In this document: positions 26,199 to 35,875 of the stretch, piece after piece
Position numbering within the stretch: position 1 is the first letter of the stretch
How the letters are laid out: every line of letters starts with the position of its first letter
Origin: Caulobacteraceae bacterium
GTDB taxonomy: Bacteria; Pseudomonadota; Alphaproteobacteria; Caulobacterales; Caulobacteraceae
Assembly: GCA_947441065.1 (NCBI GenBank)
Contig: CANESI010000004.1
Coordinates: 62,001 to 126,000, forward strand
Direction of reading: 5' to 3'
DNA length: 64,000 nt
Position numbers and translations under genes: made by a program
Notes under the pieces: generated by a model
What the model was told of the DNA's origin: nothing
Databases searched by the model: none
The model's input: only the letters and a program-made list of their open reading frames with translations

Positions 26199-28790
26199 TC
26201 AATCCAATAGCCGAGACACCGCCTCTTTTAGGGCGATACTGATGGCGTCAGTTGAAGCGACCTGCTCAAGAGTTTGCCGCATTAGATCCTGTCGATGCTG
26301 ATCATATCGCCGCCACTGGTCGATCTGAGGCATAAAATAGCCAAATCTGCCACCACCCCTCTTATCCATCATCAACAGCCGATGGGCTAAGAAGCGATAG
26401 CCCTTGCCGCTGACATCATGGAAGGTCACCCTATTTTGACGAAAAAAACTGCCAAAATAGTTCAGAACACGGGCTGTATTATTGATGTCGAAGAACGGAT
26501 GGGCCTCCAAATCAAGGATATCGTCGATCACACCAGGCGCGCGCGACAGGGCCATAGCTTTGAACCATTTATCCACGACGAGTGACTGATCCCTATAACG
26601 CTCCAAGAACCGCTCCATGGCAGGTCGGCGAAGGGGCGTATCTAGATCGCTCAAGATGGTCAGGGCATCAAACTGCTCTGTCATGCTGGGTGCTAGGTGA
26701 AGTTGCGCCAAGCACAACTCAATGGCCTGGGCATCCTGTCCTGCCGTCAGAAGATCCAGACATGTACTTTTCATCATCCGCTGGCCCATGGCCTCGACGG
26801 TTCGATCAGTGGGGTCGATTTGGCTATTTTGCTGGTAGTGACGCAGCAGGCCTTCTCTATGGTTCTTGCCAATCTGCTCGCGCACAAAGGCACGCGCCGC
26901 CATATGGGCATCAAGATCTATTCGCGCCAAGCCCTCGCTCAAAACCGGCTCGTCGGGTACGCCAAGCAAACGTGACTGAAAGCTCGCCGAAAGCGTGTTA
27001 TCCGAGATAATCCGGGAAAAGGTTTCGTCCAAAACCGGGGGCATGACCAATGGAAGTCCAGATCGCCATTCTGCTGCCAAATTTCGGATCTTGCTGATCA
27101 AAAGGGTTTGGGCGCTATCCCAAGCGACGAAGGGATCATCATCATGGGCGACAAGATGGGCAAGGTCATCGTCAGACAGATCTGTGACCAGGGTTACGGG
27201 CGCAGAAAATCCACGCAGCAAGGATGGGGTGGGACGTGTTGACAGAGCCTCAAAGCTAAAGGTCTGCTGCTCTTGGCTCAGGATTAAAACCTGCGGTTTG
27301 ACCAAGTGCTCCCCGTTCGGACCAATCAGGGAAAATCCGATTGGTATAGACATCGGGTCCTCGTCGCAGAGCCTGCTTGCCATAGATTGTGATAGGGTCA
27401 GTTCAAAATGGCCCGACTTGGCTTCATAGGCACTGCTTGCTGTGACTGTGGGGCGGCCCGCTCGCGTCACCCATAGCCGAAATTGACCAAGGTCAATGCC
27501 ATTGAACTGCTCAAAGGCGAGTATCAGCTCCTCTACCGTAACGGCTTGGCCATCATAGAGGTCCAAATAGAATTTTATCGAACGGCTAAAGCTTTCTTCG
27601 CCGACGAAGACCCTCAGCATCCTTAGGACTTCGGCACCCTTGTCATAGATCGTATTGGTGTAAAAGTTTTTTACCTGAACATATTCAATCGGTTGAATTG
27701 GATGGGAGGCTGGTCCGTCATCTTCAGGAAATTGATTTCGGCGCAGCGCCTTGACCTGGTCGATGCGGAAGGATCCTGAGCCAAGCATATCCTCCATAAA
27801 CAGTTGATCGCGCAGTCGAGTTAGACCCTCTTTCAGACTCAGTTGGAACCAGTCACGGCACGTCACCCGGTTACCGGTCCAATTGTGAAAGGCCTCATGA
27901 CCAATGATGCGTTGGATCAGCATGAACTCTTCATCAGTGGTGATCTGAGGGTCAGCAATAATCCCATCGGCACCAAAAAGGTTGAGCCCCTTATTCTCCT
28001 GCGCCCCGGCATATTCGGCCAAGGCCACGATATTGTAGACGCTCAGATCATAGTCGAGGCCAAAGACGTCACGTTCCCAAGTAAGGGCCTTCTTTAAGGA
28101 GGCCATGGCAAATTGGCACTGGGTTTGCTGGCCGTGTTCGGCAAAGATAGCCAAAGACACGCTTCGTCCGTCCGAGGTCAGAAACTGATCGTGCAGAACC
28201 CCAAAATCACCGGCCATCGCCGCAAAAATGTAACTCGGTTTGCGATGGGGATCTCGCCAAGTCGCCCAGTGGCGATCACCCTCCTGCCCCTTGGCGATAC
28301 AGTCACCGTTTGAAAGTAATACCGGATAGAGGCCACGATCCGCATGCAGGGTCACCTCATATGTGGCCAACATGTCCGGACGGTCTGGAAAATAGGTTAT
28401 GGCTCGAAAACCATCGGGCTCACAATGGGTCACTAATTTGCCGACGTGGGCAAAAAGACCCATCTTCTTCACGTTCATGCTGGGATCGATATTGACCTCG
28501 GTCTCGAGCACGAAATCCGTCGATTGGGTCAATATCAAAAGCTTCGTTTCTGTAGCTACATACTCACTTGGCGCTAGGGAACGGCCGTCCAACCTAACGT
28601 CCAGAAGTTGAAGATTGTCTGCGTCAAGTATCAAGGGCGCGGAGAGATCGGTGTCTGGACGGCGCTTGAACTGTATCTTTGCCTTTACCTTTGTGCAGCG
28701 CGCATCAAGATCAAGGTCGAGCTTGATCTCACCAATTTCAAAATCGAACGGCCTATAGTCCGCTAAGCGGACTTTTGTGTCTGGGGCCAT
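26199..28790 (-). CDS. pepN: Aminopeptidase N (M1 family)
   Basis: An 863-residue metallo-aminopeptidase close in length to E. coli PepN (870). The zinc site is intact: H298-E-A-F-H302 in IIGHEAFHNWTGNRVTCRDWF and E321 in LSLKEGLT. The exopeptidase motif normally written GAMEN reads GAQEN here (in AEYAGAQENKGLNLF), an unusual change in a position that lines the S1 pocket. It removes N-terminal residues from peptides in the cytoplasm. Its ATG follows the upstream serine hydrolase stop without a gap, so the two form an operon and may act in sequence. Confidence 0.93.
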   Translation of the reverse strand: MAPDTKVRLADYRPFDFEIGEIKLDLDLDARCTKVKAKIQFKRRPDTDLSAPLILDADNLQLLDVRLDGRSLAPSEYVATETKLLILTQSTDFVLETEVNIDPSMNVKKMGLFAHVGKLVTHCEPDGFRAITYFPDRPDMLATYEVTLHADRGLYPVLLSNGDCIAKGQEGDRHWATWRDPHRKPSYIFAAMAGDFGVLHDQFLTSDGRSVSLAIFAEHGQQTQCQFAMASLKKALTWERDVFGLDYDLSVYNIVALAEYAGAQENKGLNLFGADGIIADPQITTDEEFMLIQRIIGHEAFHNWTGNRVTCRDWFQLSLKEGLTRLRDQLFMEDMLGSGSFRIDQVKALRRNQFPEDDGPASHPIQPIEYVQVKNFYTNTIYDKGAEVLRMLRVFVGEESFSRSIKFYLDLYDGQAVTVEELILAFEQFNGIDLGQFRLWVTRAGRPTVTASSAYEAKSGHFELTLSQSMASRLCDEDPMSIPIGFSLIGPNGEHLVKPQVLILSQEQQTFSFEALSTRPTPSLLRGFSAPVTLVTDLSDDDLAHLVAHDDDPFVAWDSAQTLLISKIRNLAAEWRSGLPLVMPPVLDETFSRIISDNTLSASFQSRLLGVPDEPVLSEGLARIDLDAHMAARAFVREQIGKNHREGLLRHYQQNSQIDPTDRTVEAMGQRMMKSTCLDLLTAGQDAQAIELCLAQLHLAPSMTEQFDALTILSDLDTPLRRPAMERFLERYRDQSLVVDKWFKAMALSRAPGVIDDILDLEAHPFFDINNTARVLNYFGSFFRQNRVTFHDVSGKGYRFLAHRLLMMDKRGGGRFGYFMPQIDQWRRYDQHRQDLMRQTLEQVASTDAISIALKEAVSRLLD

Positions 28791-30212
28791 TCAAGCGACC
28801 TTATCGGACTGGCGAACTGCTTTCAAAATTTGAACATCGCCTGATGCATAGACCGTCAATGTTTCTGCGCGGCCATCGGCTCCATAGGCAACAGCGGTTT
28901 CTGAGGGCGTTTGCTGATTGAAGAAGCGATCGTTCTGCCCAAGAAAGATCGCCCGAGGTGGGAAAATTAGACCCGGCGTATCGCTCATCAGCTGGCCATC
29001 TTCGACCCAAATATCCATATGAGGCAAGTCTATGCCGGCCACGATACTATAGCGGCCGACATAGAGGTTTTGACGGGCTTCGGACAAGGTCTGAATAACC
29101 TTGGGCTCTCTGAGGTAGCCTTGCCATTCATATATGTCCGCCATGGCGTTGAGCATCTCGTAATAGAGAAGAATGCCCATCAGAGCGTTTGTTAAAACAA
29201 CCCCGCCCCTGCCCTGCTCCAGAAGGCAGACCGTGTTGCACTGGAAACCTTCGTTAGATCCCCCATGCCCAAAACGCTTTGCCTTGCCTTGGCCAAAAAT
29301 TTCCCAGCCCAAACCAAAGGCCCCTTCGCCTTGAGGCGTCATCATGGCTGCAGCTGTCGCCCTATTCATCAATAGATTGGTTTGGCCAAGCCAAGCATTG
29401 CGAGTCTCGACCATAAACCGGGCATAGTCTGGCGCTGATGTATAGATACCTCCTGCCGCCAATTGCGGCGTAAAGGTTTGCCGACCCTTGACCGGGTTTC
29501 CATCGGCCAAGTGCCCAACCGCAGAAAGGTTCCGAAACCGGTCAGGAAGCGGCTGCTCAAATGTCGTTCTGGTCATGCCCAAAGGCTCAAAAATCCGTTT
29601 TTGCGCTAAATCCGCAAAGGGTAAACCGGTCAGTTCTTCAAGCAACAACTGCACGATCTGGGTACCGCCGCCTGAATAGCGCTCAGTTCCACCCGGCTCC
29701 TTGTCCACAATGACCGCAGGGGTCAAGGATGGGGCTTGGCCCCTCAGCATTTGCAACAGGGTTGGCGCGACCTGGTCTTGGGGATAGGCTCCGAACCCAT
29801 GCACCGTCGTACCCGCTCGATGGCAAAGCAGATGGCGAAGGGTTACGGGTTTGGCTCGGGTAAAGTCGTTCTCTGGGATGTTCCATGTCGTCAAATAGCG
29901 ATTGATCGGTGCATCAAGATCGATCAAGCCCTGTTCGACCAATTGCAAAGCCAAACTGGCGGTAACGGGTTTGCTGATCGAAGCTCCGGCGAACATGGTT
30001 TGCGCCTCAACGGCCACCCCGCCAACCTCAACATGCCCAAATCCAGCAGCATCAGCCACCTTGCCATCTTCGATCAAACAGACTGCCACTCCTGGACAGT
30101 TGTACAAGGCCAGCCGGTCCTCAATGGTCCATCGCACATCGTCTCCGAGGACGGGGTTGACCGGCATAATGCCTTTGGCCAGTTGCTCAAGACGCTTTGA
30201 ATCGCTTGTCAT
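28791..30212 (-). CDS. Serine hydrolase, beta-lactamase / penicillin-binding-protein fold (class C type)
   Basis: A protein of about 473 residues starting at the ATG at 30212, which has GGAG 7 nt upstream; a GTG at 30233 is less likely. No signal peptide is evident. Catalytic motifs are S78-x-x-K81 (GASISKPV), the tyrosine motif RYSGGG and the third motif GHGGSNEG. The family includes D-aminopeptidases, esterases and MlrB-type linear-peptide hydrolases rather than only beta-lactamases. A cytoplasmic location and the operon with pepN favour peptide or D-amino-acid-amide hydrolysis. Confidence 0.88.
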   Translation of the reverse strand: MTSDSKRLEQLAKGIMPVNPVLGDDVRWTIEDRLALYNCPGVAVCLIEDGKVADAAGFGHVEVGGVAVEAQTMFAGASISKPVTASLALQLVEQGLIDLDAPINRYLTTWNIPENDFTRAKPVTLRHLLCHRAGTTVHGFGAYPQDQVAPTLLQMLRGQAPSLTPAVIVDKEPGGTERYSGGGTQIVQLLLEELTGLPFADLAQKRIFEPLGMTRTTFEQPLPDRFRNLSAVGHLADGNPVKGRQTFTPQLAAGGIYTSAPDYARFMVETRNAWLGQTNLLMNRATAAAMMTPQGEGAFGLGWEIFGQGKAKRFGHGGSNEGFQCNTVCLLEQGRGGVVLTNALMGILLYYEMLNAMADIYEWQGYLREPKVIQTLSEARQNLYVGRYSIVAGIDLPHMDIWVEDGQLMSDTPGLIFPPRAIFLGQNDRFFNQQTPSETAVAYGADGRAETLTVYASGDVQILKAVRQSDKVA

Positions 30213-30234
30213 AACCCACTCCAATCGGACCACC

Positions 30235-30245
30235 TGATATAATCA
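30235..30245. promoter_or_regulatory. Perfect TGAT-N3-ATCA dyad in the serine hydrolase / acyl-CoA ligase divergent promoter
   Basis: TGATATAATCA is an exact dyad, 23 bp upstream of the serine hydrolase start and 72 bp upstream of the ligase start. A weaker relative, TGATAACATAT, lies at 30293-30303. The core is the same as at 16938-16948 apart from the first base. Confidence 0.4.
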
Positions 30246-30316
30246 AAGATTACATATGAACCTTGTCTTTGCAAAATATATTATGTATGCGTTGATAACA
30301 TATAGTGGGTGAAAAT

Positions 30317-31903
30317 ATGAGCCGCGCCATCGTTCCTGGACAACTGCATCCCTTCGTTGGGCGTGATTTGCCTTGGCTGCTCGAAGCAAGGGCTGCCACT
30401 CGCGCTGACCATCCGTTCCTAATCTTTTGCCCGCAGGAAGGGCCTGAACAAAGCTGGACCTATCAGGCATTCTTAGGGGCGGTCGTTAAGTTTGCAGGCG
30501 GCTTAGCGCAGAACGGAGTAGCCAAGCATGATTTCGTCGTCATCCACATGGACAACTGTATCGAATTTTTGATCGCCTGGCATGGCTGTGCACGACTGGG
30601 CGCGGTGGCTGTGACCACCAACACGAAATCCTCGGCCGACGAACTTGAATATTTCATCGGCCACTGCGGTGCCAAATTCGCAATTACTGAGCCGGGCTTT
30701 GAGGCCCTCGTGCGAACGGCAGCCCCCCATCTGTCGTGGGTTGCCGTGACAGACGCTAATGCGGGGGAAGCCTTGAAGACACCTTCAAGTTCCAGCGCAG
30801 TGCTGTTTTCTAAACTCGCCGAGGGAGATCCAAGCCATGCCCCCCTCAGACCCGCTGAGCCTCTACTCTTTGGCAGTGTTCAATATACGTCCGGAACGAC
30901 TTCCCGGCCCAAGGGTGTGGTCTGGACCCATGCCAATGCACTTTGGGGCGGCAGAATGGGGTCAAGCCTATGTCAGATTACAAGCGATGATATCGGCCAC
31001 ACGTGCCTTCCGCTCTATCATACAAACGCCCTATCCTATTCTCACCTATCGACCCTATGGGCCGGCAGTACGTTGGTATTTCAAACGCGGTTTTCGGCCA
31101 GTCGATACTGGTCATGCGTGGCAGACCACGGCTGCACTTGGGGCGTCCAAATTCCTTTCATGCTCAAGGCCCTCGCTGGACGAGACATACCGGCTCATCG
31201 GCTTACGCGTTGGGGATTAGGCTCGATCAACCCAGTTGTTGCCCAGAAAAATTATGGGATCCCCTGCCTTGGCTGGTTTGGAATGACCGAGACCGTGAGC
31301 CTTCCAATCGTATCAACCCTGTCTCTTCCAGGACGGGTCGGGTCTATGGGCACAGTGTCACCTGGATATGAGGTCCAGGTCCGCGACGAGTTGGGCGAAC
31401 CCGTTGAGTTTGGTCAGAGCGGCATGATGTGGCTGCGTGGTGTGCGCGGCATTTCCCTTTTTCAGGAATATCTCAATAATCCAGATGCGACAGAGACCGC
31501 ATTTGATGAGGAAGGCTGGTTCCAGACAGGCGACAGAGTGACGCCCCATGCCGACGGCCATATCGTATTTGATGGCCGCGAACGCGACATGTTGAGGGTC
31601 GGTGCTGAGAATGTCGCTGAGTCAGAGATAGAACGCGTGCTTCTGGCCAGTGGGTTGGTCAATGAGGTCGCCGTGGTTGGAAAACCTCATCGCATGCTGG
31701 ATGAGGTGCCAATCGGATTTGTCACGGTCATCGATCTATCTTCAGATCCAACATCGGCGCTTTTGGATTTTTGCCGCGACAAGCTGGCGAGCTTTAAGGT
31801 CCCCGCAGAGATCCGTATCGTCACCGATTTTCCGAGGGTGACCCTAGGAAAGATTGACAAAAAAACTCTGCGCAAGAGTTTAGCGGAGGAACCTCCGCTT
31901 TAG
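30317..31903 (+). CDS. AMP-dependent acyl-CoA ligase, CaiC/crotonobetaine-CoA-ligase-like
   Basis: About 528 residues from the ATG at 30317; a GTG at 30305 is also in frame. Motifs of the adenylate-forming family are present: the P-loop-like A3 segment TSGTTSRPKGVVWTHANAL, GWFGMTET (A5), GWFQTGDRV (A7), FDGRERDMLRVGAENVAESEIE (A8) and the catalytic lysine segment GKIDKKTLRK near the C-terminus. It activates a carboxylic acid as an acyl-adenylate and transfers it to CoA. In this block it could act on a keto acid formed by transamination, feeding the thiolase. Confidence 0.9.
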   Translation: MSRAIVPGQLHPFVGRDLPWLLEARAATRADHPFLIFCPQEGPEQSWTYQAFLGAVVKFAGGLAQNGVAKHDFVVIHMDNCIEFLIAWHGCARLGAVAVTTNTKSSADELEYFIGHCGAKFAITEPGFEALVRTAAPHLSWVAVTDANAGEALKTPSSSSAVLFSKLAEGDPSHAPLRPAEPLLFGSVQYTSGTTSRPKGVVWTHANALWGGRMGSSLCQITSDDIGHTCLPLYHTNALSYSHLSTLWAGSTLVFQTRFSASRYWSCVADHGCTWGVQIPFMLKALAGRDIPAHRLTRWGLGSINPVVAQKNYGIPCLGWFGMTETVSLPIVSTLSLPGRVGSMGTVSPGYEVQVRDELGEPVEFGQSGMMWLRGVRGISLFQEYLNNPDATETAFDEEGWFQTGDRVTPHADGHIVFDGRERDMLRVGAENVAESEIERVLLASGLVNEVAVVGKPHRMLDEVPIGFVTVIDLSSDPTSALLDFCRDKLASFKVPAEIRIVTDFPRVTLGKIDKKTLRKSLAEEPPL

Positions 31904-32027
31904 CGTTCAAACTCGTCAGCAAGGCTAGGGAAGGCAGGGTAGATTGCCGCTCGCCATGCCAAGATAACCAAGAATTCATTAGAAACGGCCTCATAGAAGA
32001 CGAGAAAATATCGCCAATGAGCGAGCC

Positions 32028-33230
32028 TTACTGGCCTAGCCAAAGTTGAAGGTGCTCGACCCCTTGTTTTAAAGCAGCGGTATCAGCGGCAAAACACCAG
32101 CGAAGCCAACCTTCACCTTCTGGGCCAAAGGCTGCGCCGGGCGCAAGACCCAGCCGGGCTTCTGAAATCAGACGTTTCGATAGGGCCACAGAATCGTCGT
32201 GCCCTTCAATTTTGAAAAATAGATACATTCCGCCATCAGGCGCGGGTGCAGTTACACCTTTAAGTGCACCGAGCCGCCGTGCGAGCAGATCACGTTTATC
32301 TTTCAGGCCCTGACGCAATGCTGACACATGCGCCTCCCCCTGCTCAATGGCAACAAGGCCGGCAAGCTGAACGAAATCGGGCGCGCATGAGGTGTTAAAC
32401 TCTATGATTTTGCCCAGGTCCGCTTCCAACTCCGCCGGCGCGACCAACCAGCCCAATCGCCACCCCGTCATTAGCCAAGTCTTGGAAAAGCTATTGGCGG
32501 CGATGATGCGGTCTTCACGATCGGCTATGGCAAGGAACGACGGAGCGGAGGTGAGCTCAGGGTCAAAAACCAGCCGTTCATAGACGTCGTCCAACAGCAG
32601 CCAGACGCCAAAACGCCGGCAGCGGTCCAGTATAACACTGCGATCTTGGGCCGGTATGGTCCAGCCCGTCGGGTTACTAGGAGAGTTGATAACCACCATC
32701 CGGGTTTGCGGCGTGATCGCGTCCAAGAGCTGCTGAACATCTAGATGCCAATGACCGCCCTGGGCCGTTAGCCCGACCCGCACGACCTGCGCGTTCAAGA
32801 TACGGGGTATCTCAGCCACATTAGGCCAGATCGGTGTAACGATAACCACCCGGTCTCCTGGCTCCAAAATCGTCTGCATGGCGATGTTTAGGGCTGAAAC
32901 GCCGGAACTGGTTATCGAGATGTTTTCCGGCGCAAATGGGCGTGCATGGAGATCTGACAGGTAGGTCGCCAGTGATGCCCTTAGTTCGGCGCGCCCACTA
33001 TTGTGAGTGTAAAATGTCTGATTGGCATTGATCGCCTCGATCGCGGCTTGCTTGATGTAGTCAGGGGTTGGTTGATCACTTTCTCCGAACCAAAAACGCA
33101 GCAGGTCGGACTTACCAAAGCCTTCATTAGCAATTTCTCGGATCTTAGAGCTGGGCAAGGCCCGCACCCTCGCCCTAGATTCCAGTGGCGCGAAAAGCCG
33201 TTCACCTTCGGTAAAAGAGGCCTTTTCCAT
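32028..33230 (-). CDS. Class I/II pyridoxal-phosphate aminotransferase
   Basis: A 400-residue fold-type I aminotransferase of the aspartate-aminotransferase-like group. It has NSPSNPTGW, LLLDDVYERL (PLP aspartate and tyrosine), SFSKTWLMTGWRLGW with the Schiff-base lysine, and LRWCFA near the C-terminus with the carboxylate-binding arginine. It transfers the amino group from an alpha-amino acid; the specificity is not readable. It converges on the acyl-CoA ligase and lies 90 bp downstream of the DmpA-type peptidase gene on the same strand, so the released residues are plausible substrates. Confidence 0.9.
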   Translation of the reverse strand: MEKASFTEGERLFAPLESRARVRALPSSKIREIANEGFGKSDLLRFWFGESDQPTPDYIKQAAIEAINANQTFYTHNSGRAELRASLATYLSDLHARPFAPENISITSSGVSALNIAMQTILEPGDRVVIVTPIWPNVAEIPRILNAQVVRVGLTAQGGHWHLDVQQLLDAITPQTRMVVINSPSNPTGWTIPAQDRSVILDRCRRFGVWLLLDDVYERLVFDPELTSAPSFLAIADREDRIIAANSFSKTWLMTGWRLGWLVAPAELEADLGKIIEFNTSCAPDFVQLAGLVAIEQGEAHVSALRQGLKDKRDLLARRLGALKGVTAPAPDGGMYLFFKIEGHDDSVALSKRLISEARLGLAPGAAFGPEGEGWLRWCFAADTAALKQGVEHLQLWLGQ

Positions 33231-33322
33231 ATTCTGATCCTCAAGAATTTTTCAAGGTCGCAATGGCTATGCGGACCAAATAGGCTGGAAAAACAATACT
33301 AGCTGCTGACAATAGCCAGATT

Positions 33323-34486
33323 TCAGACGGTCTTAGAATTGGGATCTACCCAACGATTATGGGCCTTCAAATAGTCTTGGACCAACTCAACAGGCAAAGC
33401 CTCTCTAATATTTCCATCGCGCCCGACCATGGTTTCGTTCGCAAACATCGAGTTCAAAATCGCCTCATCGACCGCTTGAACCGCTGCCTCGAACAAGGGC
33501 GTGATCATGAAATCACCAAAGGCCTCGCTGGGCCCACAATCATAGAGCCGACCATAGGTCTCGCGGTTGGCCGTCGAAAAGGCCAAGAAGATGTCACCCG
33601 ATTCATTGGATGCAATACCGCCTGATCGCGCCATACCAATAGCCGCCCGCTTCGCAAGCCGCTTAAGCTGTAACGGTGAGAGCGGCGCGTCCGTCGCAAG
33701 GATGATAATGAGGGAGCCTTGATCGGTTTGGTGATCTTCCAGATAGCGATGTATCTGACCGCCCGTGTAGGGAATATATTGCCCGATTGGCACGCCCCCT
33801 ATGGTGCAAAGCTGGCGGATGCCAAAGTTCGACTGAACAAAAGCACCGACGGTGAAGTTGCGGCTCCCGACGCGCACCTTTCGCGATGATGTGCCTGATC
33901 CGCCTTTGAACTGATAGCAGGACATGCCCGTCCCTCCACCGACACTGCCCTCCTCAATCGGCCCCGACTGGGCACCATCGATGGCAGCGAAAACATGCTC
34001 ATCGCGTATGTGAAAACCGTTCATATCGTTCAACCAGTTGTCACAGGTCTCAGCCGCCACGGGCAGCCAAAATGTGTTGCCGTCACAATGCTCGCTGTCT
34101 TTACGTTGATTGAGCCATTTGATCGTCGCATCACGTGACAGGCCGCAGGAATGGGTATTGGTCAGGGTGATGGGTCCATCAAGGCGACCGGTCTCTTCGA
34201 TCCACGACATACCGGTCATTTCGCCATTGCCGTTGAGGCAAAAAACCGCCGAATAGACCCCCTCTGTTGCCGCTGCGAGACCTCTTGGCAAGATAGCGGT
34301 AACGCCGGTTCGCACTGGCCCCTTGCCAACCACCAACGGACCTTCGCCCTCGATCAAGGTCGTATACCCGACCTCGACGCCGTCAACATCGGTGATGGCA
34401 TTCCATTGGCCCGGCTGACCAAGCAGGGGCACACCGACCCCGCGCGCTCGAGTTTTTCCTGACGGCGTTGCATGGTGATGGTTCAA
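33323..34486 (-). CDS. P1 family peptidase (DmpA/BapA-type aminopeptidase)
   Basis: A 387-residue Ntn-hydrolase-like self-processing peptidase. The family signatures are present: GVTAILPRG, TNTHSCGLSRDA, EGSVGGGTGMSCYQFKGGSGTSSR, and the processing site G257-S258 in TDQGSLIIILATDAPL, where S258 becomes the N-terminal nucleophile of the small subunit. DmpA releases L-residues and cleaves D-alaninamide; BapA members remove beta-amino acids from beta-peptides. No signal peptide is seen. The start is TTG at 34486, supported by AGGGAG 8 nt upstream. It is divergent from the thiolase unit. Confidence 0.9.
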   Translation of the reverse strand: MNHHHATPSGKTRARGVGVPLLGQPGQWNAITDVDGVEVGYTTLIEGEGPLVVGKGPVRTGVTAILPRGLAAATEGVYSAVFCLNGNGEMTGMSWIEETGRLDGPITLTNTHSCGLSRDATIKWLNQRKDSEHCDGNTFWLPVAAETCDNWLNDMNGFHIRDEHVFAAIDGAQSGPIEEGSVGGGTGMSCYQFKGGSGTSSRKVRVGSRNFTVGAFVQSNFGIRQLCTIGGVPIGQYIPYTGGQIHRYLEDHQTDQGSLIIILATDAPLSPLQLKRLAKRAAIGMARSGGIASNESGDIFLAFSTANRETYGRLYDCGPSEAFGDFMITPLFEAAVQAVDEAILNSMFANETMVGRDGNIREALPVELVQDYLKAHNRWVDPNSKTV

Positions 34487-34523
34487 TTCTCGAACTCCCT
34501 ACAGCCAGTCCATATATAACCAG

Positions 34524-34644
34524 TGATAATATTATAGGGGATCAATTGCCTGTCAATTGCGCACTGGACCATCCAACCTTATGCGGAAAATTCGCGCTTG
34601 ACACCCGTATTTCAGCACGCCCAATATTAATACTGATTATATTG
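34524..34644. promoter_or_regulatory. Divergent promoter region with two TGAT-N3-AT dyads
   Basis: TGATAATATTA (34524-34534, one deviation) lies near the peptidase start, and TGATTATATTG (34634-34644, two deviations) lies 47 bp before the thiolase start. The second is also part of a longer palindrome, CTGAT-N7-ATCAG (34633-34649). A symmetric placement like this would allow one regulator to control both directions. Confidence 0.35.
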
Positions 34645-34690
34645 ATCAGGTGGTGGTGCAGCGCCAACTGGGTACTTAAGGAAACATGCC

Positions 34691-35872
34691 GTGAAAGACG
34701 CAGCAATTGTATCAACAGCTCGAACGCCGATAGCAAAGGCCTTCCGTGGCGCTTTCAACGACTTAGAATCGCCTTCCCTCGCCGGTTTTGCCATTAAGGC
34801 CGCAGTCGATCGATCAGGCGTGGACCCGAACGAAATCGAAGACTGTTTGATGGGCTGCGCCAATCAGCAAGGAACCCAGTTTTTCAACATGGGCCGCCTT
34901 GGTGCCTTAGCCGGCGGCCTACCCGTGTCCGTAGGCGGCATGACCATAGACCGTCAATGTTCGTCTGGCGTGATGGCCATAGCTACGGCAGCCAAACAAA
35001 TCATCCACGATGGGATGGGCATACTGGTCGCCGGTGGGGTGGAGTCGATAAGCCTCACTCAAAACAGCGATATGAACCGGTCACGGATCCCTGACCCAAG
35101 GCTGGTCGCGCGCCACCCAAATATACACATGCCCATGATTGATACGGCTGAACTTGTGGCCGCGCGCTATGGCGTCAGTCGTCAAGCTCAAGATGAATAT
35201 GCGCTTCAAAGCCAGCAGCGCACTGCACATGCTCAGATGACGGACCTCTTCAATCAAGAAATTGTCTCTGTAACCTGCGATATGCTTGTGACGGATAAGG
35301 TCTCAGGTGAGAAGACGCGCCAAACGGTAACGATCAATCGAGATGAAGGCCCTCGGGCAAATACGACCCTCGAAGGCCTCCAATCGCTGGGTCCGGTGAG
35401 GCCTGATGGATCGGTCACGGCGGGCAATGCTAGTCAACTGTCTGATGGGGCTTCGGCATGCGTGGTTATGGACGCAGATGAGGCATCGCGCCGTGGCATT
35501 GCAGCCCTAGGATACTATCGCGGCATGTCCGTGTGTGGCTGTGAGCCCGAAGAAATGGGGATTGGACCGGTTTTTGCGATACCGCGCCTGCTTAAACGCA
35601 ATGGCCTTACGGTTGACGATATCGGCCTTTGGGAACTGAACGAAGCCTTTGCCGTGCAGGCGCTCTATTGCCGCGACCGCCTTGGAATCCCTAGTGCTAC
35701 GTTCAACGTCAATGGGGGTGCCATCTCCATGGGGCACCCCTACGGCATGAGCGGCGCGCGGATGGTTGGTCACGCCCTCATTGAGGGTAAACGGCGCGGC
35801 GTCAAATATGTGGTCATAACCATGTGCGTGGGCGGCGGCCAAGGTGCGGCCGCTTTGTTTGAAGTGGCATGA
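34691..35872 (+). CDS. Thiolase (acetyl-CoA C-acyltransferase)
   Basis: A 393-residue thiolase with the acylated cysteine C90 in [13 protein letters not shown], the histidine in [17 protein letters not shown] and the second cysteine in [17 protein letters not shown]. Length and order are those of degradative and biosynthetic thiolases. It starts with GTG at 34691 preceded by AAGGAA. It would cleave a beta-ketoacyl-CoA with CoA. No hydratase or hydroxyacyl dehydrogenase of beta-oxidation is adjacent, which fits a substrate that arrives already as a beta-keto acid. Confidence 0.92.
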   Translation: MKDAAIVSTARTPIAKAFRGAFNDLESPSLAGFAIKAAVDRSGVDPNEIEDCLMGCANQQGTQFFNMGRLGALAGGLPVSVGGMTIDRQCSSGVMAIATAAKQIIHDGMGILVAGGVESISLTQNSDMNRSRIPDPRLVARHPNIHMPMIDTAELVAARYGVSRQAQDEYALQSQQRTAHAQMTDLFNQEIVSVTCDMLVTDKVSGEKTRQTVTINRDEGPRANTTLEGLQSLGPVRPDGSVTAGNASQLSDGASACVVMDADEASRRGIAALGYYRGMSVCGCEPEEMGIGPVFAIPRLLKRNGLTVDDIGLWELNEAFAVQALYCRDRLGIPSATFNVNGGAISMGHPYGMSGARMVGHALIEGKRRGVKYVVITMCVGGGQGAAALFEVA

Positions 35873-35875
35873 TCC

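Noticed and set aside
28791-30212. Serine hydrolase as an antibiotic-resistance beta-lactamase
   Set aside because: There is no signal peptide, the tyrosine motif is YSG, and the gene is in an operon with pepN, which favours a peptidase or esterase role.
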